Notes: generated from the sequence alone by a model not told the origin. 64,000 nt of DNA from Nocardioides sp. Root140 (GCF_001426745.1 NZ_LMFI01000003.1:1-64000), one strand, 5' to 3'; counted from the stretch's first letter, positions 33,441 through 43,635 are shown. Numbers and translations are program-made.

Positions 33441-36400
33441 ATGTCTCGGATCATCGCCATCATCGCCACCGCGTTCGCCCTGGCCCTGGGCAACTCGGCG
33501 TTGGTCGTCGCACCGGCGACCAGCGCCTCTGCGACCGCGCCCAGCAGCGACCTGCGGGTCGGGCAGCTGACCGTCAACGGCACCCACAACCCGCTCGGCT
33601 TCGACGACGCGACGCCACGGTTCGGCTGGGTGATGCAGGCCAAGGAGAACGGCCAGGCACAGACCGCCTACCGGCTGCTGGTCGCGACCAGTCCGTCGTT
33701 GCTCAAGGCCGGTCGGGCAGACGTCTGGGACAGCGGCAAGGTCAAGTCCGCTGACTCCCGGCAGGTGGCGTACGACGGCCCGGCCGTCACCTCGCGCACC
33801 CGCTACTTCTGGAGCGTCCAGGTGTGGGACGCCGCCGGTCAGCCGGCGCCGCCCAGCAACGTGGCGTGGTTCGAGACCGGGCTGCTGCAGAAGTCCGACT
33901 GGACGGCCGAGTGGATCGCCCACGACGCGAAGTTCTGGCTGCCCACCACCAACACCGAGCAGAGCTATCCGGCGGAGCTGCTTGCCGGCAAGACGCTCGG
34001 CCAGACGTTCACCGCCGACCGCACCTTCGACGCGGCGGCCGGCCGGATGCCCACCTGGAACACGGCCGACTCCGACGTCACCGTGACGCTGCGCGCCGAC
34101 GGCCCCGCTGGCGAGGTGCTCGCGACGCAGCGTCTCGTCGACCACCCCGACAACGGGTGGGGCGAGGTGAAGCTCGACGAGCCGGCCGAGCCGGGCACCT
34201 ACTACCTGGAGATCTCGGACGTCGAGGGCAAGGTCGGCTGGTGGAGTCACAGCGACGACAAGTACGCCCACGGCACGGCGTACGCCGACGGCCAGCCGGT
34301 CGCCGGTGACCGCACCATCCGGTGGACCCCGACGACCGAGGCCGACGACGAGCGCACCTCCCAGCTGCGCAAGGAGTTCGAGCTCGGCGACGACATCACA
34401 TCCGCACGCCTCTATGTCACGGCGCTCGGCGTGCACGACGTACACCTCAACGGTCAGCTGGTCAGCAAGGACCGCTTCGCCCCGGGGTGGACCGACTACA
34501 ACAAGCGCGTGCAGTACCAGACCTACGACGTCACCGACCTGGTCCGCGGCGGCGACAACGCCATGGGTGCGCGGCTCTCGACCGGTTGGTACTCGGGCAA
34601 GATCGCGATCTATGGCCAGAACCTCTATGGCCAGCTCCCGGGTCTGCTCGCCCAGCTCGAGGTCACCCACTCAGACGGCACCACCGAGACCGTGACGACC
34701 GACGACTCATGGCGCAGCACCCGCGGTGAGATCCGCGAGTCGGACATGCAGGACGGCGAGGCGATCGACGCCCGCGAGGCCACGCCCGGCTGGACGACGT
34801 CTGGCTATGACGACTCCACGTGGAAGCCGGTGATCCCGAAGACCGGCGTGACCGCGGAGCTCGTCGCCCAGGCCGACCCGCCGGCGCGGGTGACGCAGGA
34901 GCTGCCGACGCAGGAGATGACCGAGCCCGAGCCCGACACCTACGTCTTCGACCTCGGACAGAACATGGTCGGCACCGCACGGATCCAGGTGCGCAACCCG
35001 GAGCCGGGCCAGGAGCTGACCATCCGCTACGGGGAGGAGATCAACCCCGACGGCACGCTCTACACCGCGAACCTGCGCTCGGCCAAGGCGACCGACACCT
35101 ACATCGCCAAGGGGGACGACGTCGAGACGATCGACCCGGTGTTCACCTTCCACGGCTTCCGCTACGTCGAGATCACCGGCTACCCGGGCCGCCCGGAGGC
35201 CTCCGACGTCGTGGGTCAGGTGATCAACACCGACGCCGCCGAGACCGGCTCGCTCGAGACCTCGAGCCCGATGCTCAACCAGCTGCAGAGCAACATCACC
35301 TGGTCGCAGCGCGGCAACTTCCTCAGTGTCCCGACCGACTGCCCCCAGCGCGACGAGCGGATGGGCTGGACCGGCGACATCAACGTCTTCGCACCCACCG
35401 CCGCCTTCAACATGGACGTGTCGACCTTCCTCGGCGACAAGTGGCTGCGCGACCTGCGCGACGCCCAACGCAGCGACGGAGCGTTCACCGACGTGGCGCC
35501 CTTCGTGCCCGTCGTCGGGGCCGGCAACACCGGCTGGGGAGACGCCGGCATCACCGTGCCCTACACGGTCTGGCAGACCTACGGCGACACAGAGGTCATC
35601 GACGAGAACTACGACGCGATGGCCGCGTGGATCACCTACCTCACGAACAACAGCACCGGCTACATCCGACCCGACTCCGGCTACGGCGACTGGCTCAACC
35701 TCGACGACAACGCCCCACGCGACCTCATCGGCACGGCGTACTTCGCCCACGTGAGCGGCCTGATGTCGCAGATGGCGCAGGCGGTCGGGAAGACCGCGGA
35801 CGCCCAGAAGTACGCCGACCTCGCCGACGCGGTGAAGCAGGCGTTCGTGAAGAAGTACGTCGCCGCCGACGGAAGCCTGCCCGGCGACGCGCAGGCCGGC
35901 TACGTGATCGCGCTGTCCTTCGGGCTGATCCCCGACGACCTCGTCGACGAGACGGCCGACCACCTGGTGGCCAACCTCGAGCGGCACGACTGGCACCTGG
36001 CCACCGGGTTCCTTGGCACCCCCGACCTGTTGCCCGTGCTCACCGAGACCGGCCACACCGACGTCGCCTACCGGCTGCTCAACCAGCGCAGCTATCCGTC
36101 GTGGGGATACGAGGTCGAGAAGGGTGCGACCACGATCTGGGAGCGGTGGAACTCCATCGAGCCCGACGGCAGCTTCGGCGACGTCAACATGAACTCGTTC
36201 AACCACTACTCCTACGGCGCGGTCGGCAACTGGATGTACCGCAACGTCGCCGGCATCCAGCCGGACCCCGAGCACCCCGGCTACAAGCACTTCACCGTGG
36301 CGCCGATTCCCGGCGGCGGACTCACCCACGCGGAGGGGTCCTTCGACAGCGGCTACGGCACCATCACCTCGGCCTGGCGCCTGGACGACGGCGACCTGTC

Positions 36401-36587
36401 GCTCGACGTCACGGTTCCGGTCAACACGACGGCCACCATCGAGATCCCGGCCGACGACCCGGTCCTGGTGGGGGACACCCCGGCGGCCAAGGCCCCGGGC
36501 GTCACGTCGGTCGAGCGCGACGGCGACGTCGTGCGGATCGAGGTCGGTTCCGGCACCTACCAGTTCAGCGAGGGGGACGCCCGATGA
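33441..36587 (+). CDS. Secreted GH78 alpha-L-rhamnosidase
   Basis: 1048 residues from ATG 33441 (MSRIIAIIATAFALALGNSALV), preceded by GGAGA; an ATG at 33408 lacks a binding site. Signal peptide, Bac_rhamnosid_N-type Fn3 and beta domains (about 40-600), GH78 barrel with PTDCPQRDERMGWTGDIN near 636 and TTIWERWNS near 898, then a C-terminal beta domain. An extra beta domain with EVKLDEPAEPGTYYLEIS near 240 is inserted before the usual N-terminal module. Standard catalytic acids are all in place. First gene of a plus-strand operon: its stop overlaps the GH106 start in ATGA. Confidence 0.93.
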   Translation: MSRIIAIIATAFALALGNSALVVAPATSASATAPSSDLRVGQLTVNGTHNPLGFDDATPRFGWVMQAKENGQAQTAYRLLVATSPSLLKAGRADVWDSGKVKSADSRQVAYDGPAVTSRTRYFWSVQVWDAAGQPAPPSNVAWFETGLLQKSDWTAEWIAHDAKFWLPTTNTEQSYPAELLAGKTLGQTFTADRTFDAAAGRMPTWNTADSDVTVTLRADGPAGEVLATQRLVDHPDNGWGEVKLDEPAEPGTYYLEISDVEGKVGWWSHSDDKYAHGTAYADGQPVAGDRTIRWTPTTEADDERTSQLRKEFELGDDITSARLYVTALGVHDVHLNGQLVSKDRFAPGWTDYNKRVQYQTYDVTDLVRGGDNAMGARLSTGWYSGKIAIYGQNLYGQLPGLLAQLEVTHSDGTTETVTTDDSWRSTRGEIRESDMQDGEAIDAREATPGWTTSGYDDSTWKPVIPKTGVTAELVAQADPPARVTQELPTQEMTEPEPDTYVFDLGQNMVGTARIQVRNPEPGQELTIRYGEEINPDGTLYTANLRSAKATDTYIAKGDDVETIDPVFTFHGFRYVEITGYPGRPEASDVVGQVINTDAAETGSLETSSPMLNQLQSNITWSQRGNFLSVPTDCPQRDERMGWTGDINVFAPTAAFNMDVSTFLGDKWLRDLRDAQRSDGAFTDVAPFVPVVGAGNTGWGDAGITVPYTVWQTYGDTEVIDENYDAMAAWITYLTNNSTGYIRPDSGYGDWLNLDDNAPRDLIGTAYFAHVSGLMSQMAQAVGKTADAQKYADLADAVKQAFVKKYVAADGSLPGDAQAGYVIALSFGLIPDDLVDETADHLVANLERHDWHLATGFLGTPDLLPVLTETGHTDVAYRLLNQRSYPSWGYEVEKGATTIWERWNSIEPDGSFGDVNMNSFNHYSYGAVGNWMYRNVAGIQPDPEHPGYKHFTVAPIPGGGLTHAEGSFDSGYGTITSAWRLDDGDLSLDVTVPVNTTATIEIPADDPVLVGDTPAAKAPGVTSVERDGDVVRIEVGSGTYQFSEGDAR

Positions 36588-39500
36588 TGCGGAAGAACCT
36601 GGTGGGACTGGCCACGGCGGCGTTGCTCGTCGGTCTGTTCGGAGCGGCGCAGGCCGAGGACTCCGGCAGTGAGGGTCCCGACTGGGACGACACCACCGGA
36701 CGCCTCGATCCTGCGGCGTTCGCCGAGCCGCCGTCCACCAGCCGGCCGCACGCCTTCTGGTTCTGGAACGGCGAGCTCACCGAGGCCGAGCTCGACCGGC
36801 AGCTCGACGAGATGCAGGCCAACGGCGTCGAGGAGTTCTTCATCCACCCGCGGCAGGGCCTGGGTGGCGAGTTCGGTGTGACGGAGAACGACTACTACCT
36901 GTCCACCGACTACTTCGACAAGGTCGAGCACGTCGTGGAGCAGGCCGCCGACCGTGGCATGAAGGCCTGGCTGTACGACGACCTCAACTGGCCGAGCGGC
37001 TTCGCCGGCGGGCGCACCGTCCGCGGCGGTGAGGTCGACGGCCGCACGATCGAGGCGAATCCGACCTACGTGCCGTGGTACCTGACCCCGATCGCTGCCG
37101 ACGTGCCCGGCGGCACGACGTACGACCAGCCGGTGGCGGCGAAGGACCGCGAGGGCCCGGTCGACGACGAGCTGGTCGCCGCAGTGGCCTACCGCAAGGC
37201 CGCCAGTGGAACCTGTGTCACCAACGGGGAAGCCCGAGGGGTCGAGCTCGACGGCTCCTCGGCGCGCGAGCTCGAGCCGCAGGACGGCCGCCTCTCGTGG
37301 ACCGCCCCCGCCGGCGACGGCTGGTGCGTGGTGCAGCTCGTGCAGCGCCCGTTGCTGAACTATCACCCCGACCTCGAGCCCGACGAGCCGTACGTCGACA
37401 TGCTCAACCCGAAGGTGACCGAGAAGTTCATCGACATCACCCACGAGTCGTACGCCGCCCGCGTCGGTGACCAGTTCGGCGACACGATCCCGGGCATCTT
37501 CAACGACGAGCCCGGCTTCTACAACAACTTCCCCGACGGCCGTGGCGGCGCGGACTCGCGCGGCTCGGTCGCCTGGACCCCAGGCTTCCGTGACTACCTG
37601 ACGCACAACGCCGGCCATGACCTCACCCGCGACCTGGCCGCGCTCTGGTACGACACCGGATCCGACACCACGAAGGTGCGAGTCGCCTATCAGGACGCCC
37701 TGTCCGACAGGTACAACGAGGCGCACACCGTCCCGCTCGCCCGCTGGGCCGACGACCACGGCATCGCGTTGATCTCCAACCCGCTCGTCGAGGAGGACCT
37801 CGGCAGCCACCGGCTGATCCAGGGCGGCAGCTGGTTCGAGATGCAGCGTGAGTACCAGCTTCCCGGCATGGACCTGATCGGTGGTCTCAACCCGTCGGCG
37901 ATCACGCCCAAGCTCAACTCGTCGGTGGCGCACCTGTTCGGTCGCGAACGCAACCTCGCTGAGACGTTCGGTGCGTTCGGATGGGACCTGACGATGGAGG
38001 AGATGCGGCGCACCGTTGCCTGGGAGGCGTCCGGCGGCGTGGACCTGATCGACAACCACGCGTTCTACTACTCGACCGACGGCAAGCGGGCCTTCGAGTC
38101 GCAGCCGAGCGAGTTCTTCCAGAACACCTTCTGGCCGCGGTTCCACCAGTACGCCGACTATGTCGGTCGGCTGACCGAGCCGGCGCGCGGCGCGACACCG
38201 GTGAACCCGGTCGGCGTGCTCTACCCGAGCTCGTCGGTGATGGCGACCGGAACGCCGTGGGACGTGCGTGGCTTCGCCGGCAACGGCTCCGCGCTCGGAC
38301 CGGTCGACGCGTCCTGGACGGGGACCTCCAACGCGCTGCTGCAGGGACAGCTCGACTTCGACTATCTCGACGAGCTCGCCCTGGCCGGCGACGAGGACCT
38401 CGGGGTCGACCTCGAGGTGAGCAAGGGTGATTTGGTGCTCCGCGACCAGCGTTGGCAGACCCTGGTGATGCCGCGGGCCGACGTACTCTCCCTGGAAGCG
38501 CTGGACACCATCGAGCAGATGGTGCACAGCGGCGGCACTGTGGTCGCGGTCGACGGGCTGCCGAGCAAGGAGGCCGACGGTCGTGACGCCCAGCTCCGCA
38601 CCCGGCTGGAGGCGTTGTTCGGCACCGATCCGCTGCACGCCCAGAGGTCGCAGAAGGACCACGGGAGTGGCGGCCGCGCCGTGTTCCTGCCCGATCGCAG
38701 CGAGCTCGCCGACGTGGTGAGGGAGCGGGTCACGCCGGGCGTCACCCTGGCCCCGGAGACGTCGGCGGTGCGGGTGCGGCACGTACGCCGCGGGGGAGAC
38801 GACGCGTTCCTGGTCGTCAACCTGAGCGACAAGTCGGTGCGCACCACGGCCGACTTCGACGTGGCAGGCGTGCCGGAGCTGTGGAACCTCGACACCGGCG
38901 ACCGCCGGGTCGCACCGGTCTACAGCAAGAGCGACGACTCGACGGCGGTCGACCTGGACCTGGACCCCTACGAGGCGGTCTGGGTGACGTTCCGCCCCGG
39001 TGCCCACGCACCGGGAAGGACACCGCATCTCACCGCCACCAACGCGGCCGAGGTGACGGAGGTGACCGATGACCTCCGGACCACACTGGTCGTCGAGGAG
39101 CCGGGCACCGTCTACGCCGTGGGCAGTCTCGGAGACCGGCAGTACGCCGCGCAGACAGAGGTGACCGACCCGATGGAGCCGATCGCCCTCGGCGGCGACT
39201 GGGACTTCCGGTTCGACGCCGACGGCGCGAGCACGGTGACCCGACCGCTGCGCAGCTGGACCGACCTCGACCCAGACTTCTCCGGCTCGGGCGTCCACAC
39301 CCGCGAGGTCGAGGTGCCGGCGGACTTCCTCGCCGACGGGCGCCGGATCCGGCTGGACCTCGGCGACGTCCGTGAGCTGGCGGCGGTCTCGGTCAACGGG
39401 GACGCCCCCACACCGCTGGACGCGCGGCCCTACGTGGTCGATGTCACCGACCGGTTGCACCCGGGCAGCAACACCATCGAGGTCACGGTCACCAACACCA

Positions 39501-40333
39501 GGACGAACCAGCTAGAGCACAGTCCTCGTGCCTCCGGGCTGCTCGGGCCGGTGAAGCTGCAGCCGGTGCGGGTCGTCTCCCTCGATCTGCAGGAGGGCGC
39601 TGAGGTCACGTCGTACGAGCTCTCCGTCGACCCGGCCCGGACCACCGTGCTGCCCGGAGGGACCGCCACCGTGCAGGCCCGGATCGACGGGGTCGCGCCC
39701 GACACGCTGGCCGGAACGCTGACCACGCAGGCACCGGACGGCTGGACGGTCGAGCCGGCCAGCGCGCCGGTCTCCCTGGACTCCGACGGGCGGCGGGTGT
39801 CGCACGAGGTGCCGCTCGACGTGTCGGTGCCGGCGGGCACCGCAGAGGGCTCCTACGAGGTCACGGTCAGCTTCTCCACGGACGGCGGAGAGCCGGTCAG
39901 CCGCACCGTCACCGTGCGGGTGTCGAACGCCTTCGCGTCATGGGAGTTCGACACTCCCGGTGACACGGAAGGGTGGTCGGCAGGCAACCAGGTGAGCGAG
40001 CTGACGGTCTCCGACGGGGTGCTGGGCTTCTCGGCCACCGGCGGCGATCCGTACGTCGTCGGGCCGAACGTCGATGTCGACCTCGCCGGCGGCGCCGTCG
40101 TCGAGATCACCATGGACTCGTCGGTCTCCGGTCAGGGCCAGTTGTTCTGGGCGACGACCGACGGCGGCTTCGCCGAGTCCCGGAGCGGGCGGTTCGACAC
40201 GGTGGCCGGGACGGGCACCTACCGCGTGCCGATCCCGGCACAGGCGGCCGGACTGCGGCAGCTTCGGCTCGACCCACTCTCCGGCACCGGAGACCTCGCG
40301 GTGCAGGCGATCCGGGTGCTGCCGGCCGGGTGA
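36584..40333 (+). CDS. Secreted GH106 alpha-L-rhamnosidase
   Basis: 1249 residues, ATG overlapping the preceding stop. Signal peptide (NLVGLATAALLVGLFGAAQA). The N-terminal region has the GH106 hallmark RPHAFWFWNGELTEAELDRQLDEMQANGVEEFFIHPRQGL near 50-90, and the (beta/alpha)8 domain continues to about 800 with INFNDEPGF-like IFNDEPGFYNNF near 305-316. Beta-sandwich domains follow (850-1000), then a NEW3-like domain (about 1010-1110) and a C-terminal module (about 1120-1249, SWEFDTPGDTEGW...) shared with the GH78 protein at 28496. GH106 enzymes hydrolyse alpha-L-rhamnosides in rhamnogalacturonan and other glycans. The pairing with three GH78 enzymes argues for a complex rhamnose-rich substrate. 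Confidence 0.92.
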   Translation: MMRKNLVGLATAALLVGLFGAAQAEDSGSEGPDWDDTTGRLDPAAFAEPPSTSRPHAFWFWNGELTEAELDRQLDEMQANGVEEFFIHPRQGLGGEFGVTENDYYLSTDYFDKVEHVVEQAADRGMKAWLYDDLNWPSGFAGGRTVRGGEVDGRTIEANPTYVPWYLTPIAADVPGGTTYDQPVAAKDREGPVDDELVAAVAYRKAASGTCVTNGEARGVELDGSSARELEPQDGRLSWTAPAGDGWCVVQLVQRPLLNYHPDLEPDEPYVDMLNPKVTEKFIDITHESYAARVGDQFGDTIPGIFNDEPGFYNNFPDGRGGADSRGSVAWTPGFRDYLTHNAGHDLTRDLAALWYDTGSDTTKVRVAYQDALSDRYNEAHTVPLARWADDHGIALISNPLVEEDLGSHRLIQGGSWFEMQREYQLPGMDLIGGLNPSAITPKLNSSVAHLFGRERNLAETFGAFGWDLTMEEMRRTVAWEASGGVDLIDNHAFYYSTDGKRAFESQPSEFFQNTFWPRFHQYADYVGRLTEPARGATPVNPVGVLYPSSSVMATGTPWDVRGFAGNGSALGPVDASWTGTSNALLQGQLDFDYLDELALAGDEDLGVDLEVSKGDLVLRDQRWQTLVMPRADVLSLEALDTIEQMVHSGGTVVAVDGLPSKEADGRDAQLRTRLEALFGTDPLHAQRSQKDHGSGGRAVFLPDRSELADVVRERVTPGVTLAPETSAVRVRHVRRGGDDAFLVVNLSDKSVRTTADFDVAGVPELWNLDTGDRRVAPVYSKSDDSTAVDLDLDPYEAVWVTFRPGAHAPGRTPHLTATNAAEVTEVTDDLRTTLVVEEPGTVYAVGSLGDRQYAAQTEVTDPMEPIALGGDWDFRFDADGASTVTRPLRSWTDLDPDFSGSGVHTREVEVPADFLADGRRIRLDLGDVRELAAVSVNGDAPTPLDARPYVVDVTDRLHPGSNTIEVTVTNTRTNQLEHSPRASGLLGPVKLQPVRVVSLDLQEGAEVTSYELSVDPARTTVLPGGTATVQARIDGVAPDTLAGTLTTQAPDGWTVEPASAPVSLDSDGRRVSHEVPLDVSVPAGTAEGSYEVTVSFSTDGGEPVSRTVTVRVSNAFASWEFDTPGDTEGWSAGNQVSELTVSDGVLGFSATGGDPYVVGPNVDVDLAGGAVVEITMDSSVSGQGQLFWATTDGGFAESRSGRFDTVAGTGTYRVPIPAQAAGLRQLRLDPLSGTGDLAVQAIRVLPAG

Positions 40334-40354
40334 GCTGACTCGATGTGTCCATGC

Positions 40355-40366
40355 CGAATCGCTTCA
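40355..40366. promoter_or_regulatory. LacI-type operator-like palindrome (rhamnosidase site 3)
   Basis: CGAATCGCTTCA fits TGAANCGNTTCA at all but the first base. It lies 18 bases upstream of the third GH78 start, in the short gap after the GH106 gene, suggesting the last gene also has its own controlled promoter. Confidence 0.4.
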
Positions 40367-40383
40367 TCACTGGGAGTCCGACG

Positions 40384-43300
40384 ATGCCCTTGTCCTTGAC
40401 GCAGCGCGCCTCACGTGTGCCGCTGGCCCTGCTCACCGCCCTTGCGCTGGCCATGGTCAGCCTGCCGCCCGCATTCGCGAACGGGACCACTCCGGTCGTC
40501 GAGCGTGCACGAGCGACGGCGCCGGGCAACGGTCTGCGGGTGGGCACTCTCGAGGTGGAGCACCAGGCCACCCCGCTCGGGATCGACGCGGCACACCCTC
40601 GGTTCGGGTGGGAGTTGAGCGCCTCGGGCAACGGAGCCGAGCAGTCGGCGTACGAGATCGTGGTCTCCACGAGGAGCGGTCGGCCGGAGCAGATCTGGGA
40701 CAGCGGCAAGGTGACGTCGTCGCGCTCCGTCGACGTCGTGTACGACGGCCCCGCCCTCGAGTCGCGCACCCGCTACTCCTGGCAGGTGCGGGTCTGGGAC
40801 GCCGGGGGCAAGGCATCGCCGTGGAGCGCGCCGGCCCGGTTCGAGACCGCCTTCCTCGACCCGGAGGAGTTCGAGGGCGACTGGATCGGTGCCCAGGACG
40901 AACTGCCCAAGCCCTCGTTCGAGGGTGCCAGCTGGATCTGGTTCCCCGCGGGCAACCCGGCCGACTCTGCGCCCGTCGGCAACCGCTTCTTCCGCACCTC
41001 GTTCGAAGTTCCTGCCGGCCAGGCGATCGACACGGCGGAGATGCAGCTGACTGCTGATGACTCCTTCACGCTCTACGTCAACGGCGCAGAGATCGTCAGG
41101 TCGCCGCGGGTGCAGGACGCGTGGCGCACGGCCACGATCGTCGACATCGCGGCCCACCTGCAGCCCGGCCGCAACGTGATCGCGATCGAGGCGGTCAACG
41201 CCCAGCCGGGGCCTGCCGGCCTGCTCGCTTCGCTCAAGGTGACGGTCGGGGGCGCCGGCGACCCGTTGCGGATCGTCACCGACGACACCTGGGTCAGCAG
41301 CGAGACCGCGGTGGACGGCTGGCAGCAGCCCGACTTCGACGACTCCGCCTGGCCCCACGCACTGGTCGGGGCGGCCTACGGGTCCGGTCCCTGGGGCAGC
41401 TCCGTCACCGTGGCGACTCCGCCGGAACCCTTGCTGCGGCGCGAGTTCGCGACGGACAAGCCCATCGCGTCTGCACGGGCCTACGTCTCCGGTCTCGGCT
41501 ACTACAAGCTCTTCGTCAACGGGCAGCGGATCGGCGACCACGAGCTGGACCCGGGCTTCACCGTCTACGACAAGACCGTCCTCTACGCGACGTACGACGT
41601 CACCGATGCGCTGCGGTCGGGTGACAACGCCGTCGGCGTGAGCCTGGGCCGCGGGTACTACGCGATGACCCGACCCGACGAGTGGATGACCTCGCCCTGG
41701 CACGGCGAGCCCAAGCTGAAGCTCCAGCTCGACATCACCTACGAGGACGGCACCTCGACCCGGGTGGTGAGCGACGACAGCTGGAAGCTGGCCGACGGCC
41801 CCACGCGCACGGAGTCGCTGTGGTTCGGCGAGACGTACGACGCGAGGCTGGAGCTGCCGGGCTGGACCGGGCCCGGGTACGACGACGCGAGCTGGCGGGC
41901 CGCACGCTCGGTCTCGGCTCCCGAAGGCACCTTGACGGCCCAGATGTTCCCGCCGATCAAGGTCACCGAGCCACTGCAGGTCGGCACGGTCACCAACCCG
42001 GGGAGTGGCATCCACGTCTACGACTTCACGAGCCCGACCGCGGGCTGGGCGAAGGTCGCGGTGAGCGGGCCGGCCGGAGCGGAGGTCAAGATCACCTACG
42101 GCGAGAAGCTCCGCGCCGACGGCACGGTCGACAACTCCGGGGCCTTCGGCATGGCGATGCAGGCCTACACCTACATCCTCAACGGGGAGGGCGTCGAGAC
42201 CTATCGTCCGAGCTACAGCTATGCCGGGTTCCGCTACCTGCAGGTCGAGGTGCCTGCCGGCGTCGAGGTGGAGTCGATTGCGGGGGAGCGGGTTCACTCC
42301 GCGGTGCCCACCACCGGGGACTTCCACAGCTCCAGCGGGCTGCTCAACCGCTACCACGCGGCACAGGCGAACACGATCCTCAACAACCTGCACTCGGTGC
42401 CGACCGACACCCCGATGTATGAGAAGCGCCCCTACACCGCGGACGGACAGCTGATCTCGGACTCGGCGATCGCGAACTTCGACGTCCAGGAGTTCTACGC
42501 GAACTGGATGCGGGCCCACCGCGACGACCTGACCCCCGAGGGGACGCTCGGCCACACCGTCCCGGGCACCGTTGGCGGCAAGCAGGTCGTGGACCCGGTC
42601 TGGTCGGCCAGCTACGTCCTCGTCAACTGGGACCTCTACTGGTACTACGGCGACACCCGCGCGATCGCAGACAACTACGACAGCATGAAGGCGTGGCTCG
42701 ACCACTTCGAACGTGACGTGGCGAAGACGAACGGGATCTACACCGGGTTCAGCTACGGCGACTGGCTGGCGCCTGGCGCTGCCAACCCGCCCGAGGGGAC
42801 CCGACTCACCGGCACCGCCTACCTCCACATGACCGCGACAGCGATGGCCAAGATGGCCACGGCACTCGGGCACGACGCGGATGCCGAGCACTTCACCGAC
42901 TTCGCGTCCTCACTGGCCGACGCGATGAACGCGACGTTCTACGACGAGTCCGAGGGGGCGTACTACGACGACCCGGCCGCCGGCTACCGGCAGACGTCGA
43001 ACCTGTTCCCGTTGAGTCTCGGGATCGTCCCGCAGGAGCACCGCAAGACCGTGATCGCCAACCTGGTCAAGGACATCAAGGACCGCGGCGTCCACCTCAA
43101 CACCGGCGCGCTCGGCACGAAGATCATCCTTCCGGTGTTGACCGATCTCGGGTACGGCGAGTTGGCGTACGACGTCGCCACCAACCCGACGTACCCGGGC
43201 TGGGGCTACTGGTTCGAGGAGCTCGGGGCCACCACGATGTGGGAGGAGTGGCAGGAGTCGTCGCGCTCGCACCAGCATGCGTTCCTGGGCACCGTGGACG

Positions 43301-43635
43301 ACTGGCTCTACCAGCGGGTGGCCGGGATCGAGCCGGCCGCTCCGGGCTATTCCGCAGTGCGGATCAAGCCCTACCCGGTGGGAGACCTCAAGAACGCGTC
43401 TGCCCATGTGTCGTCCCCGCTCGGCCGGGTGGGCTCGTCCTGGCGACGGAACCGTGACGACTTCACTCTCCGCGCCGAGGTGCCGGTCGGTGCGTCGGCC
43501 GACATCTACGTGCCGTCGCCCGACCGTCGTTCGGTCAAGGCCCCCAAGGGCGCGACGTTCGTGGGAATGGAGGATGGCTACGCCCGGTTCGAGGTCGGCT
43601 CCGGCAGGTACGTCTTCCGCGTTCTCCACGACTAG
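40384..43635 (+). CDS. Secreted GH78 alpha-L-rhamnosidase (third paralogue)
   Basis: 1083 residues from ATG 40384 (MPLSLTQRASRVPLALLTALALAM), with GGGAG upstream; ATG 40351 is an alternative. Signal peptide, then Fn3-like and beta-sandwich modules, including an additional jelly-roll domain near 190-330 (ASWIWFPAGNPADSAP...). The catalytic barrel carries TDTPMYEKRPYTADGQ near 677 instead of the RDERLGWTGD form of the other two, and TTMWEEWQE near 952. The EK..TxDG form also occurs in characterised GH78 subfamilies, so the enzyme is probably active but different in specificity. It ends the plus-strand locus and shares no C-terminal module with the other enzymes. Confidence 0.92.
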   Translation: MPLSLTQRASRVPLALLTALALAMVSLPPAFANGTTPVVERARATAPGNGLRVGTLEVEHQATPLGIDAAHPRFGWELSASGNGAEQSAYEIVVSTRSGRPEQIWDSGKVTSSRSVDVVYDGPALESRTRYSWQVRVWDAGGKASPWSAPARFETAFLDPEEFEGDWIGAQDELPKPSFEGASWIWFPAGNPADSAPVGNRFFRTSFEVPAGQAIDTAEMQLTADDSFTLYVNGAEIVRSPRVQDAWRTATIVDIAAHLQPGRNVIAIEAVNAQPGPAGLLASLKVTVGGAGDPLRIVTDDTWVSSETAVDGWQQPDFDDSAWPHALVGAAYGSGPWGSSVTVATPPEPLLRREFATDKPIASARAYVSGLGYYKLFVNGQRIGDHELDPGFTVYDKTVLYATYDVTDALRSGDNAVGVSLGRGYYAMTRPDEWMTSPWHGEPKLKLQLDITYEDGTSTRVVSDDSWKLADGPTRTESLWFGETYDARLELPGWTGPGYDDASWRAARSVSAPEGTLTAQMFPPIKVTEPLQVGTVTNPGSGIHVYDFTSPTAGWAKVAVSGPAGAEVKITYGEKLRADGTVDNSGAFGMAMQAYTYILNGEGVETYRPSYSYAGFRYLQVEVPAGVEVESIAGERVHSAVPTTGDFHSSSGLLNRYHAAQANTILNNLHSVPTDTPMYEKRPYTADGQLISDSAIANFDVQEFYANWMRAHRDDLTPEGTLGHTVPGTVGGKQVVDPVWSASYVLVNWDLYWYYGDTRAIADNYDSMKAWLDHFERDVAKTNGIYTGFSYGDWLAPGAANPPEGTRLTGTAYLHMTATAMAKMATALGHDADAEHFTDFASSLADAMNATFYDESEGAYYDDPAAGYRQTSNLFPLSLGIVPQEHRKTVIANLVKDIKDRGVHLNTGALGTKIILPVLTDLGYGELAYDVATNPTYPGWGYWFEELGATTMWEEWQESSRSHQHAFLGTVDDWLYQRVAGIEPAAPGYSAVRIKPYPVGDLKNASAHVSSPLGRVGSSWRRNRDDFTLRAEVPVGASADIYVPSPDRRSVKAPKGATFVGMEDGYARFEVGSGRYVFRVLHD

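Noticed and set aside
36557..39460. 967-residue open frame on the minus strand within the GH106 gene
   Set aside because: It is the antisense shadow of a well-supported rhamnosidase gene, a common artefact of GC-rich codons; the predicted protein has no motif.
40411..42891. 826-residue minus-strand open frame inside the third GH78 gene
   Set aside because: Antisense shadow with repetitive Val/Arg/Gly composition and no family motif.
40384..43635. Third GH78 gene considered catalytically dead
   Set aside because: The altered motif MYEKRPYTADGQ keeps acidic residues in equivalent positions and occurs in a recognised GH78 subgroup; the second Glu motif WEEW is intact.
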